From: Microbacterium ginsengisoli
GTDB lineage: Bacteria > Actinomycetota > Actinomycetes > Actinomycetales > Microbacteriaceae
Direction: 5' to 3'
Assembly (NCBI RefSeq): GCF_000956535.1
Contig: NZ_JYIY01000070.1
Coordinates: forward strand, 20,407-84,406
Length of the DNA: 64,000 nt
Part shown: in pieces, positions 26,674-36,780 of the stretch
Layout of the letters: each line of letters opens with the position of its first letter
Position numbering within the stretch: the stretch's first letter is position 1
The notes under the pieces: generated by a model
Database searches by the model: none
Told to the model about the DNA's origin: nothing
What the model saw: the letters and a program-made list of their open reading frames with translations, nothing else
Position numbers and translations under genes: made by a program

Positions 26674-29600
26674 GTGGCAGCCGATTCCTTCGTTCACCTG
26701 CACGTGCACAGCGAGTACTCGATGCTCGACGGTGCGGCCCGCATCGGGCCGATGGTGCAGGAGGCGGTCCGCCTCGGCATGCCCGCGCTCGCGGTCACCG
26801 ACCACGGCAACACCTTCGCCGCGTACGAGTTCTACAAGACCGCGAAAGATGCCGGCATCACCCCGATCATCGGTATCGAGGCCTACGTCACCCCGGGCAC
26901 CCACCGCACCGACAAGTCCCGGGTGCGCTGGGGCACGCCCGAACAGAACGACGACGACGTGTCGGGTTCGGGCGCATACACCCACATGACGCTGCTCTCC
27001 GAGACGACCGAGGGCATGCACAACCTCTTCCGGCTCTCGTCCCGGTCGAGCATGGAGGGCTACTACTTCAAGCCGCGCATGGATCGCGAGCTGCTGCAGA
27101 CCTACAGCAAGGGGCTCATCGCGACCACGGGCTGCCCGTCCGGCGAGGTGCAGACGCGTCTGCGTCTCGGACAGTACGAGGCGGCGCGCGCCGCGGCTGC
27201 CGAGTTCCAGGACATCTTCGGCAAGGAGAACTACTTCGCCGAGATCATGGATCACGGACTCTCCATCGAGCGGCGGGTGATGACCGATCTGCTCAAGATC
27301 GCGAAAGACCTCGACATCCCTCTCGTCGCGACGAACGACCTGCACTACACGCACCAGCACGACGCGTCGAGCCACGCGGCGCTCCTGTGCGTGCAGTCCG
27401 GCTCGACCCTCGACGACCCGAAACGCTTCAAGTTCGACGGCGACGGCTATTACGTGAAGTCGCCCGCCGAGATGCGGCAGATCTTCCGCGACCACGAGGT
27501 CGCGTGCGACAACACGCTGCTGATCGCCGAGCGATGCGACGTGGAGTTCAACACCGCGGCGAACTACATGCCGCGCTTCCCGGTGCCCGAGGGTGAGACC
27601 GAGGAGAGCTGGTTCGTCAAGGAGGTCGAGAAGGGTCTCGACTTCCGCTACCCCGACGGCATCCCCGCCGAGGTGCGCGCCCAGGCCGAGTACGAGACCG
27701 GCGTGATCGTGCAGATGGGCTTCCCCGGCTACTTCCTCGTCGTCGCCGACTTCATCAACTGGGCGAAGGACAACGGCATCCGGGTGGGTCCGGGCCGCGG
27801 GTCCGGCGCGGGGTCCATGGCCGCCTATGCGATGCGCATCACCGACCTCGACCCGCTGCAGCACGGTCTGATCTTCGAGCGGTTCCTCAACCCCGACCGT
27901 GTCTCCATGCCCGACTTCGACGTCGACTTCGACGACCGTCGTCGCGCCGAGGTCATCCAGTACGTCACCGAGAAGTACGGCAGCGAGCGCGTCGCCCAGA
28001 TCGTGACGTACGGCACGATCAAGGCGAAGCAGGCGCTCAAAGACGCCGGCCGGGTGCTGGGCTTCCCGTTCAGCATGGGGGAGAAGCTCACGAAGGCGAT
28101 GCCGCCCGCGGTCATGGGCAAAGACATGCCGCTCGACGGCATGTTCAACAAGGAGCATCCGCGCTTCAAAGAGGCGAGCGAGTTCCGTGCGCTGATCGAC
28201 ACCGACACGGAAGCCAAGACGGTCTTCGACACGGCCGTCGGGCTCGAGAACCTGAAGCGTCAGTGGGGCGTGCACGCGGCGGGCGTCATCATGTCGTCCG
28301 AGCCCCTGATCGACATCATCCCGATCATGCGGCGCGAGCAGGACGGCCAGATCGTCACGCAGTTCGACTACCCCGCGTGCGAGTCCCTCGGGCTCATCAA
28401 GATGGACTTCCTGGGGCTGCGCAACCTCACGATCATCAACGACGCCCTCGACAACATCGCCGCCAACCGCGGCGTGCCGCTGGTTCTCGAAGAGCTCGGC
28501 CTCGACGACCCGGAGTCGTACGAGCTGCTCGCGCGCGGCGACACGCTCGGCGTGTTCCAGCTCGACGGCGGGCCGATGCGGTCGCTGCTGCGCCTCATGA
28601 AGCCCGACAACTTCGAAGACATCTCGGCCGTCATCGCGCTGTACCGGCCCGGACCGATGGGCGCGAACTCGCACACGAACTACGCGCTTCGCAAGAACGG
28701 TCTGCAGGAGATCACGCCGATCCATCGCGAGTTCGAGGAGTCGCTCGCCGAGATCCTGAGCACGTCCTACGGCCTGATCATCTATCAGGAGCAGGTCATG
28801 GCCATCGCGCAGAAGGTGGCCGGCTTCAGCCTCGGACAGGCCGACATCCTGCGCCGCGCGATGGGCAAGAAGAAGAAATCCGAGCTCGACAAGCAGTTCG
28901 AGGGCTTCCAGGCGGGCATGCACGCCAACGGCTATTCGGATGACGCGGTGCAGAAGCTCTGGGAGATCCTGCTCCCGTTCTCGGACTACGCGTTCAACAA
29001 GGCGCACTCGGCCGCCTACGGGCTCGTGTCCTACTGGACCGCGTACCTCAAGGCGCACTATCCGGCCGAGTACATGGCCGCCCTGCTCACGAGCGTCGGC
29101 GACTCGAAGGACAAGATGGCGCTCTATCTCAACGAGTGCCGTCGCATGGGAATCCGCGTGCTCCCGCCCGACGTCGGACAGTCGATCAACTACTTCGCGG
29201 CCGTCGGGGAGGACATCCGCTTCGGCCTCGGCGCGGTGCGCAACGTCGGCTCCAACGTCGTCGACGCGATCGTCCACGCCCGCCGCGACGTCGGCTTCAC
29301 CTCGTTCCACGACTTCCTCGACAAGGTGCCTGTCCACGCGGCGAACAAGCGCACCGTCGAGTCGCTCATCAAGGCCGGCGCCTTCGACTCGATGGGCAAC
29401 ACCCGTCGCGCGCTGCTGGAGATCCACGAGGACGCCGTCGAGGCGGCCGTCGACATCAAGCGCAAGGAGGCCACGGGCGCCGTGGGCTTCGACTTCGACA
29501 GCCTCTACGACGAGGCCGAGGAGGCACTGCCCGCCAAGGTGCCCGAGCGCCCGGAGTGGACGAAGAAGGACAAGCTGGCCTTCGAGCGCGAGATGCTCGG

Positions 29601-30192
29601 ACTGTACGTGTCCGACCACCCGCTCGCGGGCCTGGAGATCCCGCTCGCCAAGCACGCATCGATCGGCATCCACGATCTGCTCGCGTCCGAGGACATCGAC
29701 GACGGCGCGCAGGTCACCGTGGCGGGTCTGGTGACGAGCGTGCAGCACCGCGTCGCGAAAGCCAGCGGCAACCCGTACGGCATGATCACCGTCGAGGACT
29801 TCAACGGCGAGGTCACGGTCATGTTCATGGGCAAGACCTACACCGAGTTCCAGAGCATGCTCCAAGCCGACGCGATCCTCGTGGTGCGGGGGCGCGTGTC
29901 ACGGCGCGACGACGGGCTCAACCTTCACGCGCAGAGCGCGTTCCAGCCTGACCTCGGCGCCGTCGAGGCATCCGGCCCGCTCGTGCTCGTGCTGAACGAG
30001 CAGCGCGCGGGGGAGCGAGTGATCGGCGAGCTCGCCCAGACCCTGCGCCGTCACCCCGGAGACACCGAGGTGGTACTGAAACTGCACCGCGCCGGCACTG
30101 CGAAGGTGTTCGAGGTGCCGCATCCGGTCACTGTCACCGCCGACCTGTACGGCGAGCTCAAGGGCCTGCTCGGACCGGGTTGCCTCGGGTGA
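26674..30192 (+). CDS. dnaE: DNA polymerase III subunit alpha (replicative)
   Basis: 1172-residue catalytic subunit of the replicative polymerase. The N-terminal PHP domain starts at FVHLHVHSEYSMLDGAAR (residues 5-22), with the metal-binding H/D pattern of PHP phosphoesterases, which in actinobacterial DnaE1 gives proofreading. The polymerase domain has PGRGSGAGS, the catalytic PDFDVDFDDRRR and AYGLVSYWTAYLK. HhH and OB-fold domains make up the C-terminal third (YGMITVEDFNGEVTVMFMG). Length fits DnaE1 rather than the error-prone DnaE2. Monocistronic and probably leaderless. Confidence 0.97.
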   Translation: MAADSFVHLHVHSEYSMLDGAARIGPMVQEAVRLGMPALAVTDHGNTFAAYEFYKTAKDAGITPIIGIEAYVTPGTHRTDKSRVRWGTPEQNDDDVSGSGAYTHMTLLSETTEGMHNLFRLSSRSSMEGYYFKPRMDRELLQTYSKGLIATTGCPSGEVQTRLRLGQYEAARAAAAEFQDIFGKENYFAEIMDHGLSIERRVMTDLLKIAKDLDIPLVATNDLHYTHQHDASSHAALLCVQSGSTLDDPKRFKFDGDGYYVKSPAEMRQIFRDHEVACDNTLLIAERCDVEFNTAANYMPRFPVPEGETEESWFVKEVEKGLDFRYPDGIPAEVRAQAEYETGVIVQMGFPGYFLVVADFINWAKDNGIRVGPGRGSGAGSMAAYAMRITDLDPLQHGLIFERFLNPDRVSMPDFDVDFDDRRRAEVIQYVTEKYGSERVAQIVTYGTIKAKQALKDAGRVLGFPFSMGEKLTKAMPPAVMGKDMPLDGMFNKEHPRFKEASEFRALIDTDTEAKTVFDTAVGLENLKRQWGVHAAGVIMSSEPLIDIIPIMRREQDGQIVTQFDYPACESLGLIKMDFLGLRNLTIINDALDNIAANRGVPLVLEELGLDDPESYELLARGDTLGVFQLDGGPMRSLLRLMKPDNFEDISAVIALYRPGPMGANSHTNYALRKNGLQEITPIHREFEESLAEILSTSYGLIIYQEQVMAIAQKVAGFSLGQADILRRAMGKKKKSELDKQFEGFQAGMHANGYSDDAVQKLWEILLPFSDYAFNKAHSAAYGLVSYWTAYLKAHYPAEYMAALLTSVGDSKDKMALYLNECRRMGIRVLPPDVGQSINYFAAVGEDIRFGLGAVRNVGSNVVDAIVHARRDVGFTSFHDFLDKVPVHAANKRTVESLIKAGAFDSMGNTRRALLEIHEDAVEAAVDIKRKEATGAVGFDFDSLYDEAEEALPAKVPERPEWTKKDKLAFEREMLGLYVSDHPLAGLEIPLAKHASIGIHDLLASEDIDDGAQVTVAGLVTSVQHRVAKASGNPYGMITVEDFNGEVTVMFMGKTYTEFQSMLQADAILVVRGRVSRRDDGLNLHAQSAFQPDLGAVEASGPLVLVLNEQRAGERVIGELAQTLRRHPGDTEVVLKLHRAGTAKVFEVPHPVTVTADLYGELKGLLGPGCLG

Positions 30193-30258
30193 CCCTCGCC
30201 CGGTCCACGAGAAGACCGCGCGGATAGGATCGATCCGCCCGCACACCGAGGAGGTCCC

Positions 30259-31224
30259 GTGACCGACGCCGCCCCCACCGCGCCCGCAGACCGGCCCGAC
30301 CCCAGCTCGCCCACGCGAGAGCCCGCGCCTACCGCGGTCGCAACGACCTCACCCGCACCGGTCGAGACGGGGGCAGCCGCACCGGATCGCTCGGAGTCGC
30401 TCGTCCCGGTCGCGTCGCCGATCGGTGTCGGGCCGTTCTCGGTGCGCGAGGTCGTGCTCGGGGGTGTCTGGTTCCTCGCGTTCGTGATCTCCTTCCTGCC
30501 CTATCTTCCGCCGCTGCCCTACCCGATCTGGGCGGTGGGCCTGGACTGGGTGCTGACCGTCGCCGTTCCCACCGTGGCGGTCGGCCTCCTCGCGCTGCGG
30601 CGGCTCTCGCCGGGTGCGATCCGACGCGTCGGCTCGCTCGGCCTCGACCAGTTCGCCTCCGTGGCGTTCTCGATCTCGCTCGTCGCCTGGCTCGCCCAGC
30701 TCTGGAACGCCGCCGCTGTGGTGCGCACCTACGGCGGCGCACCGTTTGCCCCCGTGATCTGGATCGAGATCGTGCTCGCCCTCGCGGGTGTCGCGCTGAC
30801 AGTCGCGGCACCGCTGATCCCGTTCGCCAGGGACGATTTCCGGGGACGCGAGCGTGCCGACGCCCATCCGGCGGCCGCCCCCGTCCGGCCCGTCGCACCG
30901 CGCCCCGCACGGGTGGCGGTCGTCGCCCGGTCGGTCGCGACAGCCGAGACCGCCGCGCCGGTCGTCGCCTCACCCACCGTCGCGCCGGCCGTGGGTGTGG
31001 CCGCCCCCGAGCCGACGCCGAATACCGTGCGCACGGGCCAGCCCTTCTGGGCGCTGCTCCCCGACGAGCGCACGGTGGTCGATGCCGAGGGTGCGCCCGT
31101 GTTCACCATCGGTCCGGCCGCATGGGCGCTCGTGATCGAGGACCGCGACGGTGTCTTCGTCGTCCGACATGACGACGGCCGAGTCGGCTTCCTCCACGAA
31201 TCGGCGGGGGCTGTCCGCGGCTGA
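30259..31224 (+). CDS. Four-helix membrane protein of unknown function
   Basis: 321-residue protein I do not recognise. A disordered Pro/Ala/Thr N-terminus (1-60) precedes four membrane helices at about 66-85, 96-113, 131-152 and 166-190. An Ala/Pro/Val-rich linker (about 195-255) follows, then a small C-terminal domain (WALLPDERTVVDAEGAPVFTIGPAAWALVIEDRDG) that resembles a short beta-rich sensor or SH3-like fold. RBS GAGGAGG is 6 bases before GTG 30259. It lies between dnaE and hisD with its own short leader. Confidence 0.75.
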   Translation: MTDAAPTAPADRPDPSSPTREPAPTAVATTSPAPVETGAAAPDRSESLVPVASPIGVGPFSVREVVLGGVWFLAFVISFLPYLPPLPYPIWAVGLDWVLTVAVPTVAVGLLALRRLSPGAIRRVGSLGLDQFASVAFSISLVAWLAQLWNAAAVVRTYGGAPFAPVIWIEIVLALAGVALTVAAPLIPFARDDFRGRERADAHPAAAPVRPVAPRPARVAVVARSVATAETAAPVVASPTVAPAVGVAAPEPTPNTVRTGQPFWALLPDERTVVDAEGAPVFTIGPAAWALVIEDRDGVFVVRHDDGRVGFLHESAGAVRG

Positions 31225-31249
31225 TCCGCTCGTGCGACGGCGCGCCGGA

Positions 31250-31255
31250 TAAGCT
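31250..31255 (+). promoter_or_regulatory. -10 element of a leaderless promoter for hisD
   Basis: TAAGCT, 6 bases, ATG 31262. Confidence 0.5.
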
Positions 31256-31261
31256 GGAGGG

Positions 31262-32563
<1,302 letters not shown>

Positions 32564-32575
32564 TCTGTCGCTGCC

Positions 32576-33049
32576 ATGCACTGCCCGTTCTGCCGCCATC
32601 CCGACTCCCGGGTGATCGACTCGCGCACCAGCGACGACGGTCTCAGCATCCGTCGTCGCCGCCAGTGCCCGCAGTGCGGCGGTCGGTTCTCCACGATCGA
32701 GACGGCGAGCCTCAACGTCATCAAGCGATCCGGTGTCGTCGAGCCGTTCAGTCGCGAGAAAGTCATGTCGGGCGTGCGCAAGGCGTGCCAGGGGCGACCG
32801 GTCACCGAGGGCGACCTCGCGTTGCTGGCCCAGGCCGTCGAAGAGGCGGTGCGTCAGACGGGCGCCTCTCAGGTCGACACGAACGAGATCGGCCTCGCGA
32901 TCCTCGGCCCGCTGCGCGAGCTCGACGAGGTCGCGTACCTGCGGTTCGCGAGCGTCTACCAGGCCTTCGAATCGCTCGAGGACTTCGAGTCATCTATCGC
33001 CGCGCTGCGCGCGGACCACGCGTCGCGCCCCGCGCCCCGCGCCGACTGA
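32576..33049 (+). CDS. nrdR: Transcriptional repressor NrdR
   Basis: 157-residue repressor of ribonucleotide reductase genes. A zinc ribbon lies at residues 1-35 (MHCPFC, then [10 protein letters not shown]), followed by an ATP-cone at about 46-136 ([23 protein letters not shown]) that senses ATP/dATP. It binds NrdR boxes in front of nrd operons elsewhere in the genome; none was recognised in this window. Confidence 0.96.
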   Translation: MHCPFCRHPDSRVIDSRTSDDGLSIRRRRQCPQCGGRFSTIETASLNVIKRSGVVEPFSREKVMSGVRKACQGRPVTEGDLALLAQAVEEAVRQTGASQVDTNEIGLAILGPLRELDEVAYLRFASVYQAFESLEDFESSIAALRADHASRPAPRAD

Positions 33050-33088
33050 CGGGGTCGCCGGCGGAGCGGCGCGCCCACCGCCGCCCGG

Positions 33089-33094
33089 TAGCCT
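33089..33094 (+). promoter_or_regulatory. -10 element of a leaderless promoter for pyrD
   Basis: TAGCCT, 7 bases, ATG 33102. The GGAGG in the spacer could also act as an RBS if transcription started further upstream. Confidence 0.45.
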
Positions 33095-33101
33095 GGAGGC
33101 G

Positions 33102-34136
33102 ATGTACGCCTTCCTCTTCCGGCATCTGCTCACCCGCATGGACCCGGAGTCCGCCCACCACGCGGCGATGTTCGTGATCCGGGCCCTCGCGGTGCCGCCG
33201 CTGTCGTGGATCGCCCGCGCAGTCACCGCTCCGGTGCCCGAGCACGCGCGCGAGGTGCTGGGCCTCCGGTTCGATTCCCCGTTCGGCGTCGCGGCGGGCT
33301 TCGACAAGAACGGCACCGCCGCGCTCGGCCTGTTCGCCCTCGGGTTCGGGCATGTCGAGGTCGGCACCGCGACGGCCGTGCCGCAGCCCGGCAATCCGCG
33401 ACCGCGCCTGTTCCGGCTCGTCGCCGACCGCGCGGTGATCAACCGCATGGGCTTCAACAATGACGGCGCTGCCGCCCTGGCGCGACGGCTGGAGAAGACC
33501 CGTCGCCGTCGCCGTCGCCCCGTGATCGGCGTCAACATCGGCAAGAGTCGCGTGGTCGCCGTCGAGGACGCCATCGACGACTACGTCCGCAGCGCGACGC
33601 TGCTCGCCCCGCTCGCCGACTATCTCGTCGTCAACGTCTCGTCGCCGAACACGCCCGGGCTTCGCGGGCTGCAGGCGATCGACACGCTGCGCCCGCTGCT
33701 CGAGGCGGTGCGGGATGCCGCGGGCGCGGCGCCCGTGCTCGTCAAGATCGCGCCCGATCTCAGCGACGAGGACGCCCTCGGTGTCGCCCGGCTCGCCGTC
33801 GACCTCGGACTGGCCGGCATCATCGCCACGAACACGACGATCTCCCGCGAGGGCCTGCGCACCGACCCGGCGATCGTCGCCGCGGCGGGAGACGGCGGGT
33901 TGTCCGGTGCCCCGCTCGCCGAGCGCTCGCTCGCGCTCCTGCGCGTGATCCGCGGCGCCGTGCCGGCGTCGTTCGCCGTGATCTCCGTGGGCGGGGTGGA
34001 AACGGCGGACGACGTGCAGGCGCGCCTCGACGCAGGGGCAGACCTCGTCCAGGGGTACACGGCGTTCCTCTACCGCGGCCCGCTCTGGGCGCGGCAGATC
34101 AACCGCGCGCTGCCGCGGGCCGCGGCATCCGTCTGA
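33102..34136 (+). CDS. pyrD: Dihydroorotate dehydrogenase (quinone), class 2
   Basis: 344-residue FMN enzyme oxidising dihydroorotate to orotate with quinone at the membrane. Class 2 features are the N-terminal membrane-associating extension (YAFLFRHLLTRMDPESAHHAAM), FGVAAGFDKNG near residues 62-72, NRMGFNNDGA, VNIGKSR, NVSSPNTPGLR with the catalytic Ser, and the C-terminal ISVGGVETADD and YTAFLYRGP. Start ATG 33102 gives a proper class 2 N-terminus; longer in-frame starts run through nrdR. Confidence 0.95.
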   Translation: MYAFLFRHLLTRMDPESAHHAAMFVIRALAVPPLSWIARAVTAPVPEHAREVLGLRFDSPFGVAAGFDKNGTAALGLFALGFGHVEVGTATAVPQPGNPRPRLFRLVADRAVINRMGFNNDGAAALARRLEKTRRRRRRPVIGVNIGKSRVVAVEDAIDDYVRSATLLAPLADYLVVNVSSPNTPGLRGLQAIDTLRPLLEAVRDAAGAAPVLVKIAPDLSDEDALGVARLAVDLGLAGIIATNTTISREGLRTDPAIVAAAGDGGLSGAPLAERSLALLRVIRGAVPASFAVISVGGVETADDVQARLDAGADLVQGYTAFLYRGPLWARQINRALPRAAASV

Positions 34137-34168
34137 CGGGTCGTTCCGTCGCAGGAGGGATGCCGCGG
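34120..34168. terminator. Long-loop inverted repeat at the end of pyrD (possible bidirectional terminator)
   Basis: CCGCGGCATCC (34120-34130, inside the end of pyrD) pairs with GGATGCCGCGG (34158-34168) in the short gap between the convergent pyrD and DUF3043 genes. The 27-base loop and lack of T tract make termination only a guess. Both arms contain the window-wide 9-mer. Confidence 0.35.
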
Positions 34169-34178
34169 GTGCGTGCGC

Positions 34179-34754
34179 TCAGGAGGGGTACTGACCGCGC
34201 TTGACCTGGGCCTTGGGCAGGCGCATGAAGCGCATCTGGATCGAGCGCATCGCTCCATACCAGCCGAGGCCCTTCTCGATGCGGTCGGCGCCGAACTTCC
34301 GGCGGGCCGCTCGCTTGATGCGCGCGGAGAGCACGACCATGTCGATGACGGCGAGGGCGACGAACGCCCACAGCGCGATGTAGGAGAAGAACTGGACGGT
34401 GGAGTTGTTGACGACCATCGCCAGCAGCACGAGCACCATCGCCGGAAGGATGAGCTCGCCGAGGTGCCATCCGGCGTCGACGTAGTCACGCACGAACCGA
34501 CGCTGCGGGCCCTTGTCGCGCACCGGCAGGTAGCGCTCCTCGCCGGCCGCCATGCCGACCCGCGCCTTCTCGCGCTGCACGGAGAGCTCCGCGCGGGCGC
34601 GGGCCTTCGCCTCCTTGGTGTCCGGCACGAGAGGGCGCTTGCGCGCGGCCTCCTGCTCGGCTCGGGAGGGGGTCGGACGGCCCTTTCCGCTGACGGTGTC
34701 GTCGGAGTCCGCACGGGCGTCCTTGGGTGCGGGGGCGGCGGGAGTCTTGGCCAC
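34179..34754 (-). CDS. DUF3043 domain membrane protein
   Basis: 191-residue actinobacterial protein of unknown function. A charged N-terminus (Lys/Ala/Pro/Asp, then GKGRPTPSRAEQEAARKRPLV) leads to the conserved DUF3043 segment PVRDKGPQRRFVRDYVDAGW (about 92-111). Two membrane helices follow at about 117-134 and 139-157, then a basic tail. A ribosome-binding site is not obvious. It is divergent from the M20 peptidase. Confidence 0.85.
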   Translation of the reverse strand: MAKTPAAPAPKDARADSDDTVSGKGRPTPSRAEQEAARKRPLVPDTKEAKARARAELSVQREKARVGMAAGEERYLPVRDKGPQRRFVRDYVDAGWHLGELILPAMVLVLLAMVVNNSTVQFFSYIALWAFVALAVIDMVVLSARIKRAARRKFGADRIEKGLGWYGAMRSIQMRFMRLPKAQVKRGQYPS

Positions 34755-34786
34755 GGTGATTCCTCGGGGTCGAACTGGGGTGTGCT

Positions 34787-34792
34787 TAAGAT
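34787..34792 (+). promoter_or_regulatory. -10 element of a leaderless promoter for the M20 dipeptidase
   Basis: TAAGAT, 7 bases, ATG 34800. Confidence 0.5.
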
Positions 34793-34799
34793 TACCCGC

Positions 34800-36194
34800 A
34801 TGACCTCCGAGACCGCCCGACGTGATGCCCTCCGCGAATCGGTGGAAGGAGGCATCCCGGCAGCCCTCGCCGATCTCGGCGATCTGGTGCGCATCCCCTC
34901 GATCGCCTGGCCCGCGTTCGACCAGTCGCAGGTGCAGCGATCAGCGGACGCCGTGGCAGCCCTCGCGACCGGGACGGGGGTCTTCGACGACGTGCGCGTG
35001 GTGCGCGCAGCGATCCCCGGATCCGACGAGCTGGGCCAGCCGGCGGTGCTGGCCACGCGTGCCGCTCGCAACGGCCGACCGACGGTCCTGATGTACGCCC
35101 ACCACGATGTGCAGCCGACCGGCGATGAGGCGCTCTGGGAGACGCCGCCGTTCGAACCCACGCTTCGAGACGGCCGCCTCTACGGACGGGGAGCCGCCGA
35201 CGACAAGGCCGGTGTTCTCGTGCACATCGCCGCCGTCCGGGCACTGGCCGAGACGTTCGGCGACGACCTCGACCTCGGCCTCGCGCTGTTCGTCGAGGGC
35301 GAGGAGGAGTACGGCTCCCGCTCGTTCGCGCAGTTCCTGTCCGACAACAGGGAGGCGCTGGCGGCCGATGTGATCATCGTGGCCGATTCCGGGAACTGGG
35401 ATCTCGCGACACCGGGGCTCACGGTCTCGTTGCGGGGCAACGCCCGCTTCACCCTCACCGTGCGCACACTCGACCACGCCTCGCACTCGGGGATGTTCGG
35501 GGGAGCGGTGCCGGACGCGACGATGGCCGCCGTCAAGCTCCTCGCGACGCTCTGGGACGATACCGGCGCGGTCGCGGTGCACGGCCTGTTCGAGCGCCAC
35601 TCCGACACGCCCGAATACACCGAGGCGACGCTTCGCGATGAAGCCGGTCTCCCGGCGGGGGTGCAGCCGGTCGGTACGGGCACGATCCTCAGTCGGATCT
35701 GGAACAAGCCGTCGATCACGATCACGGGTATCGATGCGACATCCGTCGCGGCCGCCTCGAACACGCTCGCGCCGGAGATATCGGTCGTCATCAGCGCACG
35801 GGTGGCTCCCGGCCAGGGCGCCCGCGAGGCCTACGAGGCGATCGAGGCCCATCTGCGCGCGCACGCGCCCTTCGGAGCAGAGCTCACCTTCGCCGACGTC
35901 GACTGCGGAAACGCGTTCCTGGTGGACACCTCCGGCTGGGCGGTCGGGGACGCGCGCGAGGCCTTGGCCGAAGGATACGGCGTCGAGCCGGTCGACATCG
36001 GCGTCGGCGGATCGATCCCCTTCATCGCGGACCTGGTCGAGACCTTCCCCGGCGCGCAGATCCTCGTGACAGGTGTCGAGGATCCCCACACCCGCGCCCA
36101 CAGTCCCAACGAATCCCTGCACGTCGACACGTTCCGGAGCGCGGCGATCTCCGAGGCGCTGCTGCTGGCGAAGGTCGCGACGCGTACGAAGTGA
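34800..36194 (+). CDS. M20/M25/M40 family metallo-hydrolase (dipeptidase)
   Basis: 464-residue zinc peptidase of the M20 family (carnosinase/CNDP-like branch). The metal and catalytic residues are visible in YAHHDVQPTGDEALW, GRGAADDKAG (bridging Asp) and EGEEEYGS (general base Glu and metal Glu). C-terminal AHSPNESLHVDTF holds the last zinc His. A lid/dimerisation domain is inserted near residues 205-330. Probably a cytosolic dipeptidase; specificity unknown. The ATG at 34800 is leaderless. The frame is open to 34173 only because of the antisense DUF3043 gene. Confidence 0.9.
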   Translation: MTSETARRDALRESVEGGIPAALADLGDLVRIPSIAWPAFDQSQVQRSADAVAALATGTGVFDDVRVVRAAIPGSDELGQPAVLATRAARNGRPTVLMYAHHDVQPTGDEALWETPPFEPTLRDGRLYGRGAADDKAGVLVHIAAVRALAETFGDDLDLGLALFVEGEEEYGSRSFAQFLSDNREALAADVIIVADSGNWDLATPGLTVSLRGNARFTLTVRTLDHASHSGMFGGAVPDATMAAVKLLATLWDDTGAVAVHGLFERHSDTPEYTEATLRDEAGLPAGVQPVGTGTILSRIWNKPSITITGIDATSVAAASNTLAPEISVVISARVAPGQGAREAYEAIEAHLRAHAPFGAELTFADVDCGNAFLVDTSGWAVGDAREALAEGYGVEPVDIGVGGSIPFIADLVETFPGAQILVTGVEDPHTRAHSPNESLHVDTFRSAAISEALLLAKVATRTK

Positions 36195-36225
36195 CGATTC
36201 CGCCCCGGATGCGGGCGGCCCGTCG

Positions 36226-36231
36226 TAGACT
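36226..36231 (+). promoter_or_regulatory. -10 element upstream of the Fe-S assembly gene
   Basis: TAGACT about 39 bases before ATG 36271, leaving a short leader with a CGAGGAG ribosome-binding site. It contrasts with the leaderless promoters nearby. Confidence 0.5.
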
Positions 36232-36270
36232 CGGACCAACAGCCCCCCGGGACCCTGTCGAGGAGAAGCC

Positions 36271-36636
36271 ATGACCGATCTCGCAACGCCGACCGAAACG
36301 TCCGCCCAGGCGCACGGTGTCGTGCTCACCGACGCCGCCGCCGGCAAGGTGAGGAGCCTTCTCGACCAGGAGGGTCGCGATGACCTCCGCCTGAGGGTCG
36401 CCGTGCAGCCCGGTGGCTGCTCGGGCCTGATCTACCAGCTCTACTTCGATGAGCGCTATCTCGACGGCGACCAGACGGTCGACTTCGACGGCGTCGAGGT
36501 CATCGTCGACGACATGTCGGTGCCCTACCTCGACGGCGCGACCATCGACTTCAAGGACACCATCTCGGAGCAGGGTTTCACGATCGACAACCCCAACGCA
36601 TCCGGCTCGTGCGCATGCGGAGACAGTTTCCACTGA
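36271..36636 (+). CDS. erpA: HesB/IscA-type iron-sulfur cluster insertion protein (ErpA-like)
   Basis: 121-residue A-type carrier that hands Fe-S clusters to apo-proteins. The three ligand cysteines are present: C in VQPGGCSGLIY (about residue 50) and C-A-C near the C-terminus (GSCACGDSF). It lies just upstream of the cytochrome oxidase genes and within 10 kb of the Rieske protein, consistent with a role in maturing respiratory Fe-S proteins (inference). Confidence 0.9.
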   Translation: MTDLATPTETSAQAHGVVLTDAAAGKVRSLLDQEGRDDLRLRVAVQPGGCSGLIYQLYFDERYLDGDQTVDFDGVEVIVDDMSVPYLDGATIDFKDTISEQGFTIDNPNASGSCACGDSFH

Positions 36637-36648
36637 GCCCCCTCATAG

Positions 36649-36693
36649 AAACGGCGCGGCCCCTCGTCACAGACGAGCGAGGCCGCGCCGTTT
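36649..36693 (+). terminator. Rho-independent-like terminator after erpA
   Basis: A 13-bp perfect stem (AAACGGCGCGGCC / GGCCGCGCCGTTT) with an inner CTCGT/ACGAG pairing; TTTCGTGTT follows. Confidence 0.8.
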
Positions 36694-36740
36694 CGTGTTG
36701 AGCGCTGGGCGCGTGGCCTGAATCCGGTGAGAGGTTGCCT

Positions 36741-36746
36741 TAGACT
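36741..36746 (+). promoter_or_regulatory. -10 element of the ctaCDF promoter
   Basis: TAGACT 34 bases before GTG 36781. The leader carries a GAAAGGTG ribosome-binding site. Confidence 0.5.
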
Positions 36747-36780
36747 GAGGAAGCTTCATCCGTCTTCCGAAAGGTGCACC

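Noticed and set aside
26605..29865. Very long open frame on the minus strand opposite dnaE (over 1000 codons upstream of the NUDIX start)
   Set aside because: High G+C makes antisense frames open. The translation is His/Arg/Val-rich low-information sequence with no domains, and dnaE on the plus strand is unambiguous. Only the last 158 codons (NUDIX) are real.
34173..34799. N-terminal extension of the M20 peptidase frame
   Set aside because: Antisense to DUF3043, composition atypical; the leaderless ATG at 34800 gives the proper family N-terminus.
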